From Dysgonamonadaceae bacterium (GTDB taxonomy: Bacteria > Bacteroidota > Bacteroidia > Bacteroidales > Dysgonomonadaceae): 64,000 bases of DNA. The translations under genes and the position numbers were made by a program. The notes below the pieces were generated by a model that was not told the origin of the DNA, ran no database searches, and saw nothing but the letters and a program-made list of their open reading frames with translations. The DNA lies in contig JAIRUA010000023.1 in assembly GCA_031254645.1 (NCBI GenBank), positions 62,001-126,000 on the forward strand. The letters are read 5' to 3'. Position 1 is the first letter of the stretch. Each line of letters opens with the position of its first letter. Below are positions 8,218 through 15,951 of this stretch, one piece after another.

Positions 8218-8946
8218 ATGAAAAAAATAAATATTGCTGTTGACGGCTTTTCTTCGTGCGGTAAAAGTACGATAGCCAAAGGGTTAGCAAAAAAACTCGA
8301 TTACACATATATAGATAGTGGTGCGATGTATCGCGCCGTTGCGTTACACGCCATTCGTAATGGTTGGATAACGGAAACAGAAATAGATGAAATGTCTTTG
8401 CAGCAAGGTATTTCCGATATTAAAATCGCTTTCAAAACAAATAATTTAAGGCATCAGGAAACATACCTCAACGGTGAAAACGTTGAAAAAAAAATCCGTA
8501 CGCTCGAAGTTGCCAACGGCGCAAGTCGAGTAAGCGCTATCGGGTTTGTGCGGAAAGAATTGGTGCGCCAACAACAAGAAATGGGACGCAAAAAAGGCGT
8601 AGTAATGGACGGACGCGATATAGGAACGGTGGTTTTCCCCGATGCTGAATTAAAAATATTCCTTACAGCTTTGCCCGAAGTACGTGCCAAGCGTCGTTTT
8701 GATGAAATGACGGCAAAAGGTGAAAATCTACTATTCGAAGAAGTATTGGCAAACGTGAAAGAGCGTGATGAACGTGATACAACTCGTGCCGAAAGCCCGT
8801 TGTACAAAGCTGATGATGCGATAGAATTGGATAATTCGGAATTTACGGTAGAGGAACAATTGCAATTTGTTGTCGATTTGTTGATTCGCTTATTTGGTGA
8901 TTTGACAAATAACCAAATAAACGAATCAACAACAATCTATGATTGA
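8218..8946 (+). CDS. cmk: Cytidylate kinase
   Basis: Phosphorylates CMP and dCMP with ATP in pyrimidine nucleotide metabolism. The start at 8218 (MKKINIAVDGFSSCGKST) is chosen over an ATG at 8209 because the mapped -7 box leaves only 9 nt before the latter. P-loop GFSSCGKST, CMP-binding MDGRDIGTVVFPDA and lid region RDERDTTRAESPL are all present. 242 residues. The stop overlaps the ispH start by 8 bp (ATGATTGA), so the two are translationally linked; cmk-ispH adjacency is common in Bacteroidota. Confidence 0.95.
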   Translation: MKKINIAVDGFSSCGKSTIAKGLAKKLDYTYIDSGAMYRAVALHAIRNGWITETEIDEMSLQQGISDIKIAFKTNNLRHQETYLNGENVEKKIRTLEVANGASRVSAIGFVRKELVRQQQEMGRKKGVVMDGRDIGTVVFPDAELKIFLTALPEVRAKRRFDEMTAKGENLLFEEVLANVKERDERDTTRAESPLYKADDAIELDNSEFTVEEQLQFVVDLLIRLFGDLTNNQINESTTIYD

Positions 8947-9808
8947 AATCGATAAGCAATCCGGCTGCTGTTTTGGAGTTGCGCAAGCCATCAGCAAAGC
9001 GGAAGAAGAGCTGAAAAAAGGTGATATTTTATATTGTCTCGGCGATATTGTACACAATAATATCGAAGTAGAGCGACTTGAGAAAATGGGTTTGGTTACC
9101 ATTAATCACGAACAATTCAAGCGCTTGAAAAATGTTCGTGTATTGCTTAGAGCGCACGGCGAACCACCTGTTACGTATGAAATTGCGAAGCAAAACAATA
9201 TTGAAATCATTGATGCATCGTGTCCCGTAGTATTGGGATTACAGAAAAAAATCGAAAAAAAATACAGAATAAAACGAGGCGTACAAATCGTGATTTTTGG
9301 CAAAAAAGGGCACGCCGAAGTAAACGGATTATTGGGACAAACCGACGAATCGGCTATCGTTATCGAAAGCAAAAACGAAATCAGCAAACTCGATTTTTCA
9401 CGCGACATCAGCCTTTTTTCGCAAACAACAAAATCGCTCGAAGAGTTTCGCGAAGTCGTCAAACTCATTAAATCGAAAATGGCAAACGATGCCACATTCG
9501 AATACTTTGATACCATTTGTCGCCACGTTTCAAACCGTGTGCCAAACATACAGAGATTTGCACAAAACCACGACCTTATATTCTTTATCGCAGGCGAAAA
9601 AAGCTCAAACGGCAGAGTACTTTTCGACGAATGCCGGAAAAGAAACCCCAATTCGCATTTCATCCGTTCTCCTGAAGATATCGATCCTTCGTTACTTAAA
9701 GACGATATAAAAATCGGCATTTGCGGAGCCACTTCTACTCCGATGTGGCAAATGGAAGCAGTGGCGGAAAATATTATAAAGCAAAAAAACACCCATTCAT
9801 TTCGTTAA
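8939..9808 (+). CDS. ispH: 4-hydroxy-3-methylbut-2-enyl diphosphate reductase
   Basis: Last enzyme of the MEP isoprenoid pathway: a [4Fe-4S] enzyme that converts HMBPP to IPP and DMAPP. 289 residues. The cluster ligands are visible: Cys11 in QSGCCFGVAQAI, the second in IIDASCPVVLG and the third in FDTICRHVSNR. The catalytic Glu is in KKGHAEVNGLLGQT, and the C-terminal TSTPMWQMEAV segment is typical. It is co-transcribed with cmk, overlapping by 8 bp. Confidence 0.95.
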   Translation: MIEIDKQSGCCFGVAQAISKAEEELKKGDILYCLGDIVHNNIEVERLEKMGLVTINHEQFKRLKNVRVLLRAHGEPPVTYEIAKQNNIEIIDASCPVVLGLQKKIEKKYRIKRGVQIVIFGKKGHAEVNGLLGQTDESAIVIESKNEISKLDFSRDISLFSQTTKSLEEFREVVKLIKSKMANDATFEYFDTICRHVSNRVPNIQRFAQNHDLIFFIAGEKSSNGRVLFDECRKRNPNSHFIRSPEDIDPSLLKDDIKIGICGATSTPMWQMEAVAENIIKQKNTHSFR

Positions 9809-9823
9809 TAGCAGATAAAAACG

Positions 9824-9831
9824 TATCTTTG
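9824..9831 (+). promoter_or_regulatory. Promoter -7 element of the methylmalonyl-CoA operon
   Basis: TATCTTTG, perfect -7 match, 35 bp before the epimerase ATG. A weak TTCG lies about 19 nt upstream in place of TTTG. Confidence 0.6.
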
Positions 9832-9866
9832 AACAAAATTTCAAAAATCATAAATTTCAAATTGAT

Positions 9867-10274
9867 ATGCAACTCACGCACATTGAACACATTGGCATAG
9901 CCGTAAAAAGTATTGAAGAGCAATTGCCTTATTATGAAGGTGTTTTAGGATTAAAATGCTACAATATCGAAGTAGTAGAAGATCAAAAAGTAAAAACAGC
10001 GTTCTTCCAAATCGGTCAAACAAAAATTGAGCTGTTGGAGCCAACAAGCGAGGAGAGCACAATCGCCAAGTTTATCGAAAAACGCGGCGAAGGCGTTCAT
10101 CATATCGCTTACGCAACAACAAATTTGAGCGAAGCATTGAAGGATGTGGAAGCAAAAGGCGTGAAACTTATCGATACACAACCGCGTAAAGGTGCCGAAG
10201 GATTGAACATCGCTTTCTTATACCCGAAATCAACGGGGAGTGTATTGACAGAACTTTGCGAACACCCCAAATAA
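9867..10274 (+). CDS. mce: Methylmalonyl-CoA epimerase
   Basis: Interconverts (R)- and (S)-methylmalonyl-CoA between the B12-dependent mutase and the decarboxylase. 135 residues with two glyoxalase/VOC beta-alpha-beta units. Metal ligands are recognisable in THIEHIGIAVKS, in IELLEP and in GVHHIAYATTN, and the closing Glu in SVLTELCEHP. First gene of the mce-mmdA-oadG-mmdC-mmdB operon, which makes the assignment firm over other VOC family functions. Confidence 0.95.
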   Translation: MQLTHIEHIGIAVKSIEEQLPYYEGVLGLKCYNIEVVEDQKVKTAFFQIGQTKIELLEPTSEESTIAKFIEKRGEGVHHIAYATTNLSEALKDVEAKGVKLIDTQPRKGAEGLNIAFLYPKSTGSVLTELCEHPK

Positions 10275-10275
10275 A

Positions 10276-10379
10276 ATGATTAATGATTAGTGTTTAATGA
10301 TTAATGGAGCAGTTGAACTCATTAAGCATTGAGCACTAGTCATTGGAGATTAATCATTTATCATTAAACATTAATCATT
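10276..10379. repeat. Imperfect inverted repeat within the methylmalonyl-CoA operon
   Basis: Left arm 10276-10305 and right arm 10350-10379 are built from the same ATTAATCATT and TTTAATGATT words as the repeat at 1453-1533, but the arms are partly scrambled. It fills the gap between mce and mmdA and may fold into an internal hairpin of the operon mRNA. Confidence 0.7.
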
Positions 10380-10387
10380 AAAAAAAT

Positions 10388-11941
10388 ATGAGTAATCAAC
10401 TTGAAAAAGTAAAAGAGCTGATTCAACTTCGTGAAAAAGCTCGTTTAGGTGGCGGTCAAAAAAGAATTGACGCACAACACCAAAAAGGTAAATATACAGC
10501 CCGTGAACGTATTGCGATGCTTCTTGACAAAGGAAGTTTCGAAGAATTTGATATGTTCGTGGAACACCGTTGTTCGAACTTCGGTATGGAAAAAAGTAAA
10601 TTTTTGGGCGACGGCGTAGTAACCGGATACGGTACTATCGAAGGTCGTTTGGTTTATATTTTTGCACAAGATTTTACTGTTTTCGGCGGCTCGCTTTCCG
10701 AAACGCTTGCGTTGAAAATCTGTAAAGTAATGGATATGGCGATGAAAATGGGTGCGCCCGTTATTGGTATCAACGACTCGGGTGGTGCGCGTATTCAAGA
10801 GGGTATCAATGCTTTGGCAGGATATGCGGAGATTTTCCAACGCAATATTCTTGCATCGGGTGTAGTGCCGCAAATTTCGGGTATTTTCGGTCCTTGTGCC
10901 GGAGGAGCTGTTTATTCGCCTGCGCTTACCGACTTTACAATTATGACACAAGGCACATCATATATGTTCCTTACCGGTCCGAAAGTAGTGAAAACCGTTA
11001 CCGGTGAAGATGTTACGCAAGAGCAATTGGGTGGTGCATCGGTACACGCGTCGAAATCGGGTGTGGCACAATTTGCGGTGCAAACCGAAGAAGATGGTTT
11101 CGCGTTGATTCGCAAACTGTTGAGCTTCCTTCCACAAAATAACTTGGAAGAAACGCCATTGAAAATGACAGACGACCCAATTGATCGTCTCGAAGACAAA
11201 TTGAATGAGATTATCCCTGATGTTCCAACACGCGCATACGATATGTTTGACGTGATTGGTGCCATTGTGGATAATGGTGAATTCCTTAACGTTCACGGCG
11301 ATTACGCAAAAAATGTTATCGTAGGTTTCGCCCGTTTCAATGGACAGTCGGTGGGAATTGTGGCAAATCAGCCGAAGTTTCTTGCCGGTGTTTTGGATAT
11401 CAACGCATCAAGAAAAGCGGCTCGTTTTGTGCGTTTTTGCGATGCTTTCAATATTCCAATCGTTACGTTGGTGGACGTTCCCGGATTTTTGCCCGGAACT
11501 GTTCAAGAATACGGCGGCGTAATCGTTCACGGTGCGAAATTGCTTTATGCTTATGGCGAAGCTACCGTTCCGAAAATTACCGTAACGTTGCGTAAATCAT
11601 ATGGCGGTGCACATATCGTGATGAGTTGCAAGCAGTTGCGTGGAGATATCAACTACGCTTGGCCTAGTGCGGAAATCGCTGTTATGGGAGCCGATGGTGC
11701 AGTTGAAGTACTTTACAGCAAAGAAATCAAAGAAGCGGACGATCCTGTTGCAAAAACGCAAGAGAAAAAAGATGAGTATAATGCATTGTTCTTGAATCCT
11801 TTCAATGCTGCTCGTTATGGATATATTGATGATGTTATTGAGCCGCGCAATACTCGTTTCCGTATCATTCGTGCATTGCAACAGCTGCAGACGAAAAAGT
11901 TGGTAAATCCGGCGAAGAAACACGATAATTTACCGCTGTAA
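10388..11941 (+). CDS. mmdA: Methylmalonyl-CoA decarboxylase alpha subunit (carboxyltransferase)
   Basis: Carboxyltransferase that moves the carboxyl group of (S)-methylmalonyl-CoA to biotin, yielding propionyl-CoA. 517 residues with N- and C-terminal crotonase-like carboxyltransferase domains. Oxyanion-hole motifs GGARIQEGI and [17 protein letters not shown] lie in the N half, and [15 protein letters not shown] with the basic segment [11 protein letters not shown] in the C half. Sequence alone cannot separate it from the propionyl-CoA carboxylase beta subunit. The operon with biotin carrier, OadG and OadB subunits points to the Na+-pumping decarboxylase, which ends succinate-to-propionate fermentation. 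Confidence 0.94.
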   Translation: MSNQLEKVKELIQLREKARLGGGQKRIDAQHQKGKYTARERIAMLLDKGSFEEFDMFVEHRCSNFGMEKSKFLGDGVVTGYGTIEGRLVYIFAQDFTVFGGSLSETLALKICKVMDMAMKMGAPVIGINDSGGARIQEGINALAGYAEIFQRNILASGVVPQISGIFGPCAGGAVYSPALTDFTIMTQGTSYMFLTGPKVVKTVTGEDVTQEQLGGASVHASKSGVAQFAVQTEEDGFALIRKLLSFLPQNNLEETPLKMTDDPIDRLEDKLNEIIPDVPTRAYDMFDVIGAIVDNGEFLNVHGDYAKNVIVGFARFNGQSVGIVANQPKFLAGVLDINASRKAARFVRFCDAFNIPIVTLVDVPGFLPGTVQEYGGVIVHGAKLLYAYGEATVPKITVTLRKSYGGAHIVMSCKQLRGDINYAWPSAEIAVMGADGAVEVLYSKEIKEADDPVAKTQEKKDEYNALFLNPFNAARYGYIDDVIEPRNTRFRIIRALQQLQTKKLVNPAKKHDNLPL

Positions 11942-11984
11942 AAAGGTTTAAGAGTTTAAGGTTTAAAGTTTAAGGTTGGCAGAA

Positions 11985-12009
11985 GTAGAGACGTGGCGTG
12001 CCGCGTCTC
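11985..12009. repeat. GTAGAGACG palindromic unit, intergenic copy
   Basis: A 25-bp near-palindrome (GTAGAGACGTGGCGTGCC then GCGTCTC) between mmdA and the OadG gene, preceded by a run of TTTAAGG words. A copy with 4 substitutions lies inside the E2 coding sequence at 22109-22133. Confidence 0.8.
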
Positions 12010-12047
12010 AAAAATAAATAACCGAATCAACAAATAAACAAAAAAAT

Positions 12048-12419
12048 ATGACAGAATTATCACATATATCATTATTATTGAATAGTTTGAGTACAAATGA
12101 CACCACAGGGTTAATGCATGCCATTGCTGCTATGTTAGTGTTGTTTGTTGTCTTTATGCTGCTATACTGGGCTTTTAAGATTATCAGACATATGGCAGAC
12201 GGATTTTCTCAGGAAAGAGCCGCTAAGAACTCTTTTCGTGGACTACGTTCTGAAACTCAGCTATCGGGCGAGGTGCTGGCAGCTATTTCGGCTACCATTT
12301 ATCAGATGAACGAAAACCAGCACGATATCGAATCTACTATCTTGACCATTCAGCAGGTTAAGCGTAATTATTCGCCTTGGAGTTCAAAAAATCAAATGTT
12401 GCGTCAATCGCCACGATAA
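12048..12419 (+). CDS. OadG-family gamma/delta subunit of the Na+-pumping decarboxylase
   Basis: 123-residue membrane protein. One transmembrane helix at about residues 22-44 (AIAAMLVLFVVFMLLYWAF) is followed by a cytoplasmic tail ending in ISATIYQMNENQHDIEST and NYSPWSSKNQMLRQ, the form seen in Bacteroidales OadG homologues. The subunit is thought to assemble the decarboxylase complex by contacting the beta subunit and the carboxyltransferase. It sits between mmdA and the biotin carrier gene. Confidence 0.88.
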   Translation: MTELSHISLLLNSLSTNDTTGLMHAIAAMLVLFVVFMLLYWAFKIIRHMADGFSQERAAKNSFRGLRSETQLSGEVLAAISATIYQMNENQHDIESTILTIQQVKRNYSPWSSKNQMLRQSPR

Positions 12420-12447
12420 GTATTCAATTTTAAAAATATAATTTCTT

Positions 12448-12891
12448 ATGAAAGAATTTAATTATAAAATCAACGGAACATCTTATAAAGTATATGTTCG
12501 CAAATCGGACGCAAATCAAGTAGAGCTTGAAGTAAACGGTACACCATTCATCGTTGAACTCGAAACAAAAGAAAAGAAAAAAGCAGCGGCACCAAAACGC
12601 GAAAGTATTGGACACGAAGTACCTACACCTCAAACGGCTAAACCCTCTTTGGTGGTTAAGCCGGCTGCACCTGCATCGAGAAGCACGATAAATGCACCAC
12701 TTCCGGGCAACATTTTGAGTTTGAACTGCAAAGTGGGCGATGAAGTGAAAAAAGGTGATACGCTGCTGGTGCTCGAAGCGATGAAAATGGAAAACAACAT
12801 CGTAGCTATCGACAACGGAAAAGTAGTTGAAATATTGGTAAATAAAGGAGACACTGTGGCTGATGGCGCTGCTTTGGTTGTAATCGAATAA
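12448..12891 (+). CDS. mmdC: Biotin carrier subunit of methylmalonyl-CoA decarboxylase
   Basis: 147-residue biotin carboxyl carrier. An N-terminal region of about 40 residues is followed by a Lys/Ala/Pro linker (residues 42-80) and the biotinyl domain (residues 81-147). The biotinylated Lys113 is in the canonical LEAMKMENNI. It shuttles CO2 from the carboxyltransferase to the membrane beta subunit. Fourth gene of the operon, 28 bp after oadG and 15 bp before the beta subunit gene. Confidence 0.95.
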   Translation: MKEFNYKINGTSYKVYVRKSDANQVELEVNGTPFIVELETKEKKKAAAPKRESIGHEVPTPQTAKPSLVVKPAAPASRSTINAPLPGNILSLNCKVGDEVKKGDTLLVLEAMKMENNIVAIDNGKVVEILVNKGDTVADGAALVVIE

Positions 12892-12906
12892 AAAAACGGA
12901 ATAAGA

Positions 12907-14046
12907 ATGAATACATTATTATCATTAATGGATCACCTGCAAACATTATGGGGATTTACCGGATTTGCAAACATCGGATTCGGGCAGATCATTATGTTGC
13001 TTGTAGGGGTAGGTCTTATTTTTCTTGCTATCCGTTATAAGTTTGAACCGCTGTGGCTTATTCCTATCGGATTCGGCATTTTGATTGGAAATATTAATAT
13101 TCCACTTGACCCGAGTAATTTTCCTGCCATCAGTGCGCTGTTTGGCGGCTTACTTGGCAGTGGATGGTACATTCCGCTTATCTTTTTGGGTATCGGTGCT
13201 ATGATTGATTTTTCGGCACTGATTGCCAACCCGAAACTGATGCTTATTGGCGCGGCAGCGCAATTTGGTATTTTTGCTGCGTTTATCATTGCAATGGTAG
13301 CGGGTCTCCACCCGAGTGTAGCCGGTACTATCAGTATTATTGGCGGAGCAAATGCGCCTGCGGCAATTTTCCTGTCGTCCAAAATAACGCCCGAATTGAT
13401 TGGTGCTGTGGCTATTGTAACATATCTTTGTCTCGCTCTTACGCCTGTTGTACAATCAACAATTATGCGTATTCTCACGACCGATAAAGAACGTGTGATT
13501 AAAATGCAACCGCTCCGCGTTGTTTCGCAAACCGAAAAAGTTTTGTTTCCTCTTGTTGGGTTATTGCTTACCGCACTGATTGTACCAAAAGCATTGCCAT
13601 TGTTGGGAATGTTGTTTTTTGGTAACTTGTTGAAAGAATCAGGTGTAACGCGCCGTTTGGCAGAAACCGCTCGTGGAACGATATTGGATATTGCTACCAT
13701 TTTATTGGGATTGGCAGTTGGTTTTTCAATGCAAGCCGCTACATTCTTGAAATTGGATACAATTTGGGTGCTTCTCATTGGCGCATTAGCGTTTGTTATT
13801 GCTACTTGTACGGCAATTTTGTTCGTGAAAGTACTCAATTTATTCTTAAAAGACAGCAATAAGATCAATCCGCTTATTGGTAATGCGGGTGTTTCGGCTA
13901 TGCCCAACGCTGCTCGCACATCGCAAGCAGTAGGGTTGGAATATGACTCTACAAACTACTTACTTGCGTATGCAAAAGGCGCGAGTGTAGCGGGATTGGT
14001 AGGTGCGGCTATGGCTGTGGGTATTTTGTTGGCATTTTTGGGGTAA
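12907..14046 (+). CDS. mmdB: Na+-translocating decarboxylase beta subunit
   Basis: Integral inner-membrane protein that decarboxylates carboxybiotin and exports Na+. 379 residues with about nine to eleven hydrophobic helices. Family motifs: LGIGAMIDFSALIANPKL (containing the Asp in the IDFS segment needed for Na+ transport), IIGGANAPAAIFLSSK and NPLIGNAGVSAMPNAARTSQ. Slightly shorter than typical OadB but complete. Last gene of the operon and followed by a terminator. Confidence 0.95.
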   Translation: MNTLLSLMDHLQTLWGFTGFANIGFGQIIMLLVGVGLIFLAIRYKFEPLWLIPIGFGILIGNINIPLDPSNFPAISALFGGLLGSGWYIPLIFLGIGAMIDFSALIANPKLMLIGAAAQFGIFAAFIIAMVAGLHPSVAGTISIIGGANAPAAIFLSSKITPELIGAVAIVTYLCLALTPVVQSTIMRILTTDKERVIKMQPLRVVSQTEKVLFPLVGLLLTALIVPKALPLLGMLFFGNLLKESGVTRRLAETARGTILDIATILLGLAVGFSMQAATFLKLDTIWVLLIGALAFVIATCTAILFVKVLNLFLKDSNKINPLIGNAGVSAMPNAARTSQAVGLEYDSTNYLLAYAKGASVAGLVGAAMAVGILLAFLG

Positions 14047-14067
14047 ATTTTTGATTGAATAGATAGA

Positions 14068-14100
14068 AAAAAGCATTGATTAAAAAAATCGATGCTTTTT
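14068..14100 (+). terminator. Terminator of the methylmalonyl-CoA decarboxylase operon
   Basis: Stem AAAAAGCATTGAT / ATCGATGCTTTTT with a short A-rich loop and a T run, 21 bp after the mmdB stop. Confidence 0.85.
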
Positions 14101-14192
14101 TATTTTTGTTGATTTGAGTAACTTTCATTAAATTTGCTCTTTTTACTTCTTCTAATCTGTTCAAATAGGTATGTTACTATATCAGTGTCGGA
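14100..14192 (-). pseudogene. C-terminal fragment of a thioredoxin-like lipoprotein gene
   Basis: Thirty codons in frame to a TAA at 14102-14100 encode SDTDIVTYLFEQIRRSKKSK and a short tail. This resembles the C-terminus of the complete thioredoxin-like lipoprotein at 15952-16935 (KDSDVVMIDTYLNRLEEARR). A stop codon lies directly upstream in frame, so only this remnant is left. It probably marks decay or displacement of a paralogue at the edge of the accessory island. Confidence 0.5.
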
Positions 14193-14218
14193 TTATTTAC
14201 TTTTATTTGTTTTTTGAT

Positions 14219-14328
14219 ACTGCGCTGTCCCGCTCGTCGATAACGTGGTGGCGGTTTCACGCAGGCGGAGGCACAAAGGCTCGGGCGGGCACACCCCCGC
14301 TTACGTGAAACAGTTCGTTAGCAGCAGT
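14219..14328 (-). repeat. GC-rich nested palindrome resembling an integron attC site
   Basis: 110-bp imperfect palindrome, clearly richer in GC than its surroundings. Nested helices: ACTGC (14219-14223) with GCAGT (14324-14328), TAACG (14241-14245) with CGTTA (14316-14320), and GTTTCACG (14254-14261) with CGTGAAAC (14304-14311). The unequal spacers and the position 3 bp after the stop of the minus-strand ORF match the design of attC recombination sites. The boxes do not fit the classical GTTRRRY core exactly. It could instead be another dispersed hairpin. Confidence 0.5.
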
Positions 14329-14331
14329 CTA

Positions 14332-14736
14332 TTATTCAATTCCTGTTGGCAATGCTAAATTTTCAACTATTTCATCTCTATTGCAATTTGTTATGAAAAA
14401 ATAAAAAGTTGAATCAATAATTTTAACCGAACTTGTGCTATTATCATAATCAAAAATGGGTGGTGAAATATTTTTTGAAATTTGACTTGCAACAAGATTT
14501 TGAAGGAAATAACCCGTATCAGAAGCTCTTACATCATCTGGTCGGTGGTGAATTTCTTTTATTTTGTCTTGCAATGCCCTTCTTGTAAGTCCCTGAATGA
14601 TAATATTAGTAGGCTCTTTAAACAAGACCTTTACAAAATAGTAAGGAATATAAAGCGGAATTTCTTGTGAAGAGCGCGCCTTTTGTTCAATAAAACTTTC
14701 TAAGCATCTCGTATGCCTGCTTGAATAGTCTTCAAG
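14332..14736 (-). CDS. Minus-one-frame C-terminal part of the P-loop ATPase
   Basis: An open frame without its own plausible ATG continues from the slippery site in the upstream ATPase gene. It encodes 134 residues beginning LEDYSSRHTRCLESFIEQKA and ending in DNSTSSVKIIDSTFYFF and ENLALPTGIE. There is no start codon after the in-frame TGA upstream, so it is best explained as the C-terminal domain of the ATPase. Expression would need -1 frameshifting at 14742-14736, or the gene is broken, or the A run was misread. With the shift the protein would be about 429 residues. Confidence 0.6.
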   Translation of the reverse strand, partial: LEDYSSRHTRCLESFIEQKARSSQEIPLYIPYYFVKVLFKEPTNIIIQGLTRRALQDKIKEIHHRPDDVRASDTGYFLQNLVASQISKNISPPIFDYDNSTSSVKIIDSTFYFFITNCNRDEIVENLALPTGIE

Positions 14737-15620
14737 TTTTTTTGTATCGCAAAATTTACATTTTCAGAAGTGATTTCAACAAGACTTTCACTTGTCTGAT
14801 TCACACTTGCTGCATAGCACGACTCTTTGCAAATCTCTTGGAATACACCTACGCTATCAAAGCAACTATCAATTATATAATCAACAACATTTTCAAAACT
14901 TGCATTCAGCAAAGGTAACCCTTCTGTTACAATTCTCTTTAAATCCGCTCGCTCCCAAGGCTCAACAGGAACTTCTATTACGCGGTCTAAAAGGTCGCCA
15001 TTAAACTGAGCTAATCTATTTCTCTCACGCCAAATTCCTAACACAATGAAAAGAATATTGTAGTCCTCAAAAATACGCAAATCAATAGAAAGTTGTTTTT
15101 GAACTTCATCACTTAGGTAATGAAAATTTTCTAAAATAATACGCTTATCAAATTTGATACTTTTGAGTAGTTCTGAAAGGTCTTGAGCTAACGCCAAATT
15201 AAAATCAATAACTTTGAAATTCTTACTATTCTCTCTTCCTGTCGAAACAGAGGTTTCTGCTTCTGTTTCTCCACCACCGAAAAAAGGTATGCGAATTTTT
15301 GCCTTTAAACCAATTTTTGCCTCACCGCCGATTGTAGTTGTCACTTCGTGTGATTCTAAAATTTCCACATCCAATTGACGCGCAATTGAATTATAAATAT
15401 CTAAAATAGTAGCAGCAGGCGAACAATTGACTTTTACATAGTCTTGTTCGCTTAAATGCTTATTGGTTAGAGAAGTTTTACCTTGTTTGGAGGCACCGTA
15501 AACTATTATGTGTTTGTTTTTTTGTAGTCCTTTTGTGAATGTTTCGTCTACAACAGGTCTTTCAATGTATGTATCAATTAAATCATTTGATACGCCGTAA
15601 ACTTGATTTGTAAGTCTCAT
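14700..15620 (-). CDS. P-loop ATPase, frame-0 product, with a slippery heptamer near its 3' end
   Basis: 306-residue NTPase. Walker A is GASKQGKTSL near residues 39-48, and a Walker B-like strand KRIILENFHYL lies near residue 165. Residues about 100-135 hold an insertion rich in Gly/Glu/Thr (KIRIPFFGGGETEAETSVS). The fold resembles STAND/AAA-type ATPases of mobile and defence loci, but I do not recognise a named family. Codons 293-295 read CAA AAA AAC, giving a perfectly phased A AAA AAC slippery site (14742-14736); the frame-0 reading ends 11 codons later. Single gene, no neighbours on its strand, next to an attC-like palindrome, consistent with horizontal acquisition. Confidence 0.75.
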   Translation of the reverse strand: MRLTNQVYGVSNDLIDTYIERPVVDETFTKGLQKNKHIIVYGASKQGKTSLTNKHLSEQDYVKVNCSPAATILDIYNSIARQLDVEILESHEVTTTIGGEAKIGLKAKIRIPFFGGGETEAETSVSTGRENSKNFKVIDFNLALAQDLSELLKSIKFDKRIILENFHYLSDEVQKQLSIDLRIFEDYNILFIVLGIWRERNRLAQFNGDLLDRVIEVPVEPWERADLKRIVTEGLPLLNASFENVVDYIIDSCFDSVGVFQEICKESCYAASVNQTSESLVEITSENVNFAIQKNLKTIQAGIRDA

Positions 15621-15951
15621 ATTTTAACTATTTTCATTTTTCAACTCGTCTATAAAATGCATTGTTGTCCTCAAGTTGCTGCTAATGGATAAATATGCGT
15701 AATTTATTTATTTGTAACTATTTGTATGCCAGATATTTTTCTTATTTTTGCTGTATCAATACAACTTTATCAATACAAAAAGCACAATTATAAACTATCT
15801 AACGGGTTTCCCAAAGTTCGCATGATTTTGTAAACCGTGCCAACAAAAATAGCGAGTAACCATATCGATTTTTGTTATACAAGTGTTATGTGTTTGTTAT
15901 ACAAAGTATAATATTTAATCTGAAATCCATATTAGAGATTTTGGGTTTTGA
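15621..15951. other. Intergenic region with paired direct repeats
   Basis: No gene seen. It holds two tandem direct-repeat pairs: TATCAATACAA at 15754-15764 and 15768-15778 (14-bp period), and TTTGTTATACAA at 15871-15882 and 15893-15904 (22-bp period, two helical turns). GTTGCTGCTAATG at 15675-15687 resembles, in inverted orientation, the CGTTAGCAGCAGT edge of the attC-like palindrome. No strong promoter matching TAnnTTTG was found for the ATPase gene. Confidence 0.55.

Noticed and set aside
13035-13919. A 294-codon minus-strand frame opposite mmdB
   Set aside because: Complement of a hydrophobic membrane-protein gene, no start context and no motif.
14332-14625. Stand-alone 97-residue protein starting with a TTG codon
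   Set aside because: The frame is open much further upstream with coding-like sequence and joins the ATPase at a slippery site, so an independent small gene is less likely.
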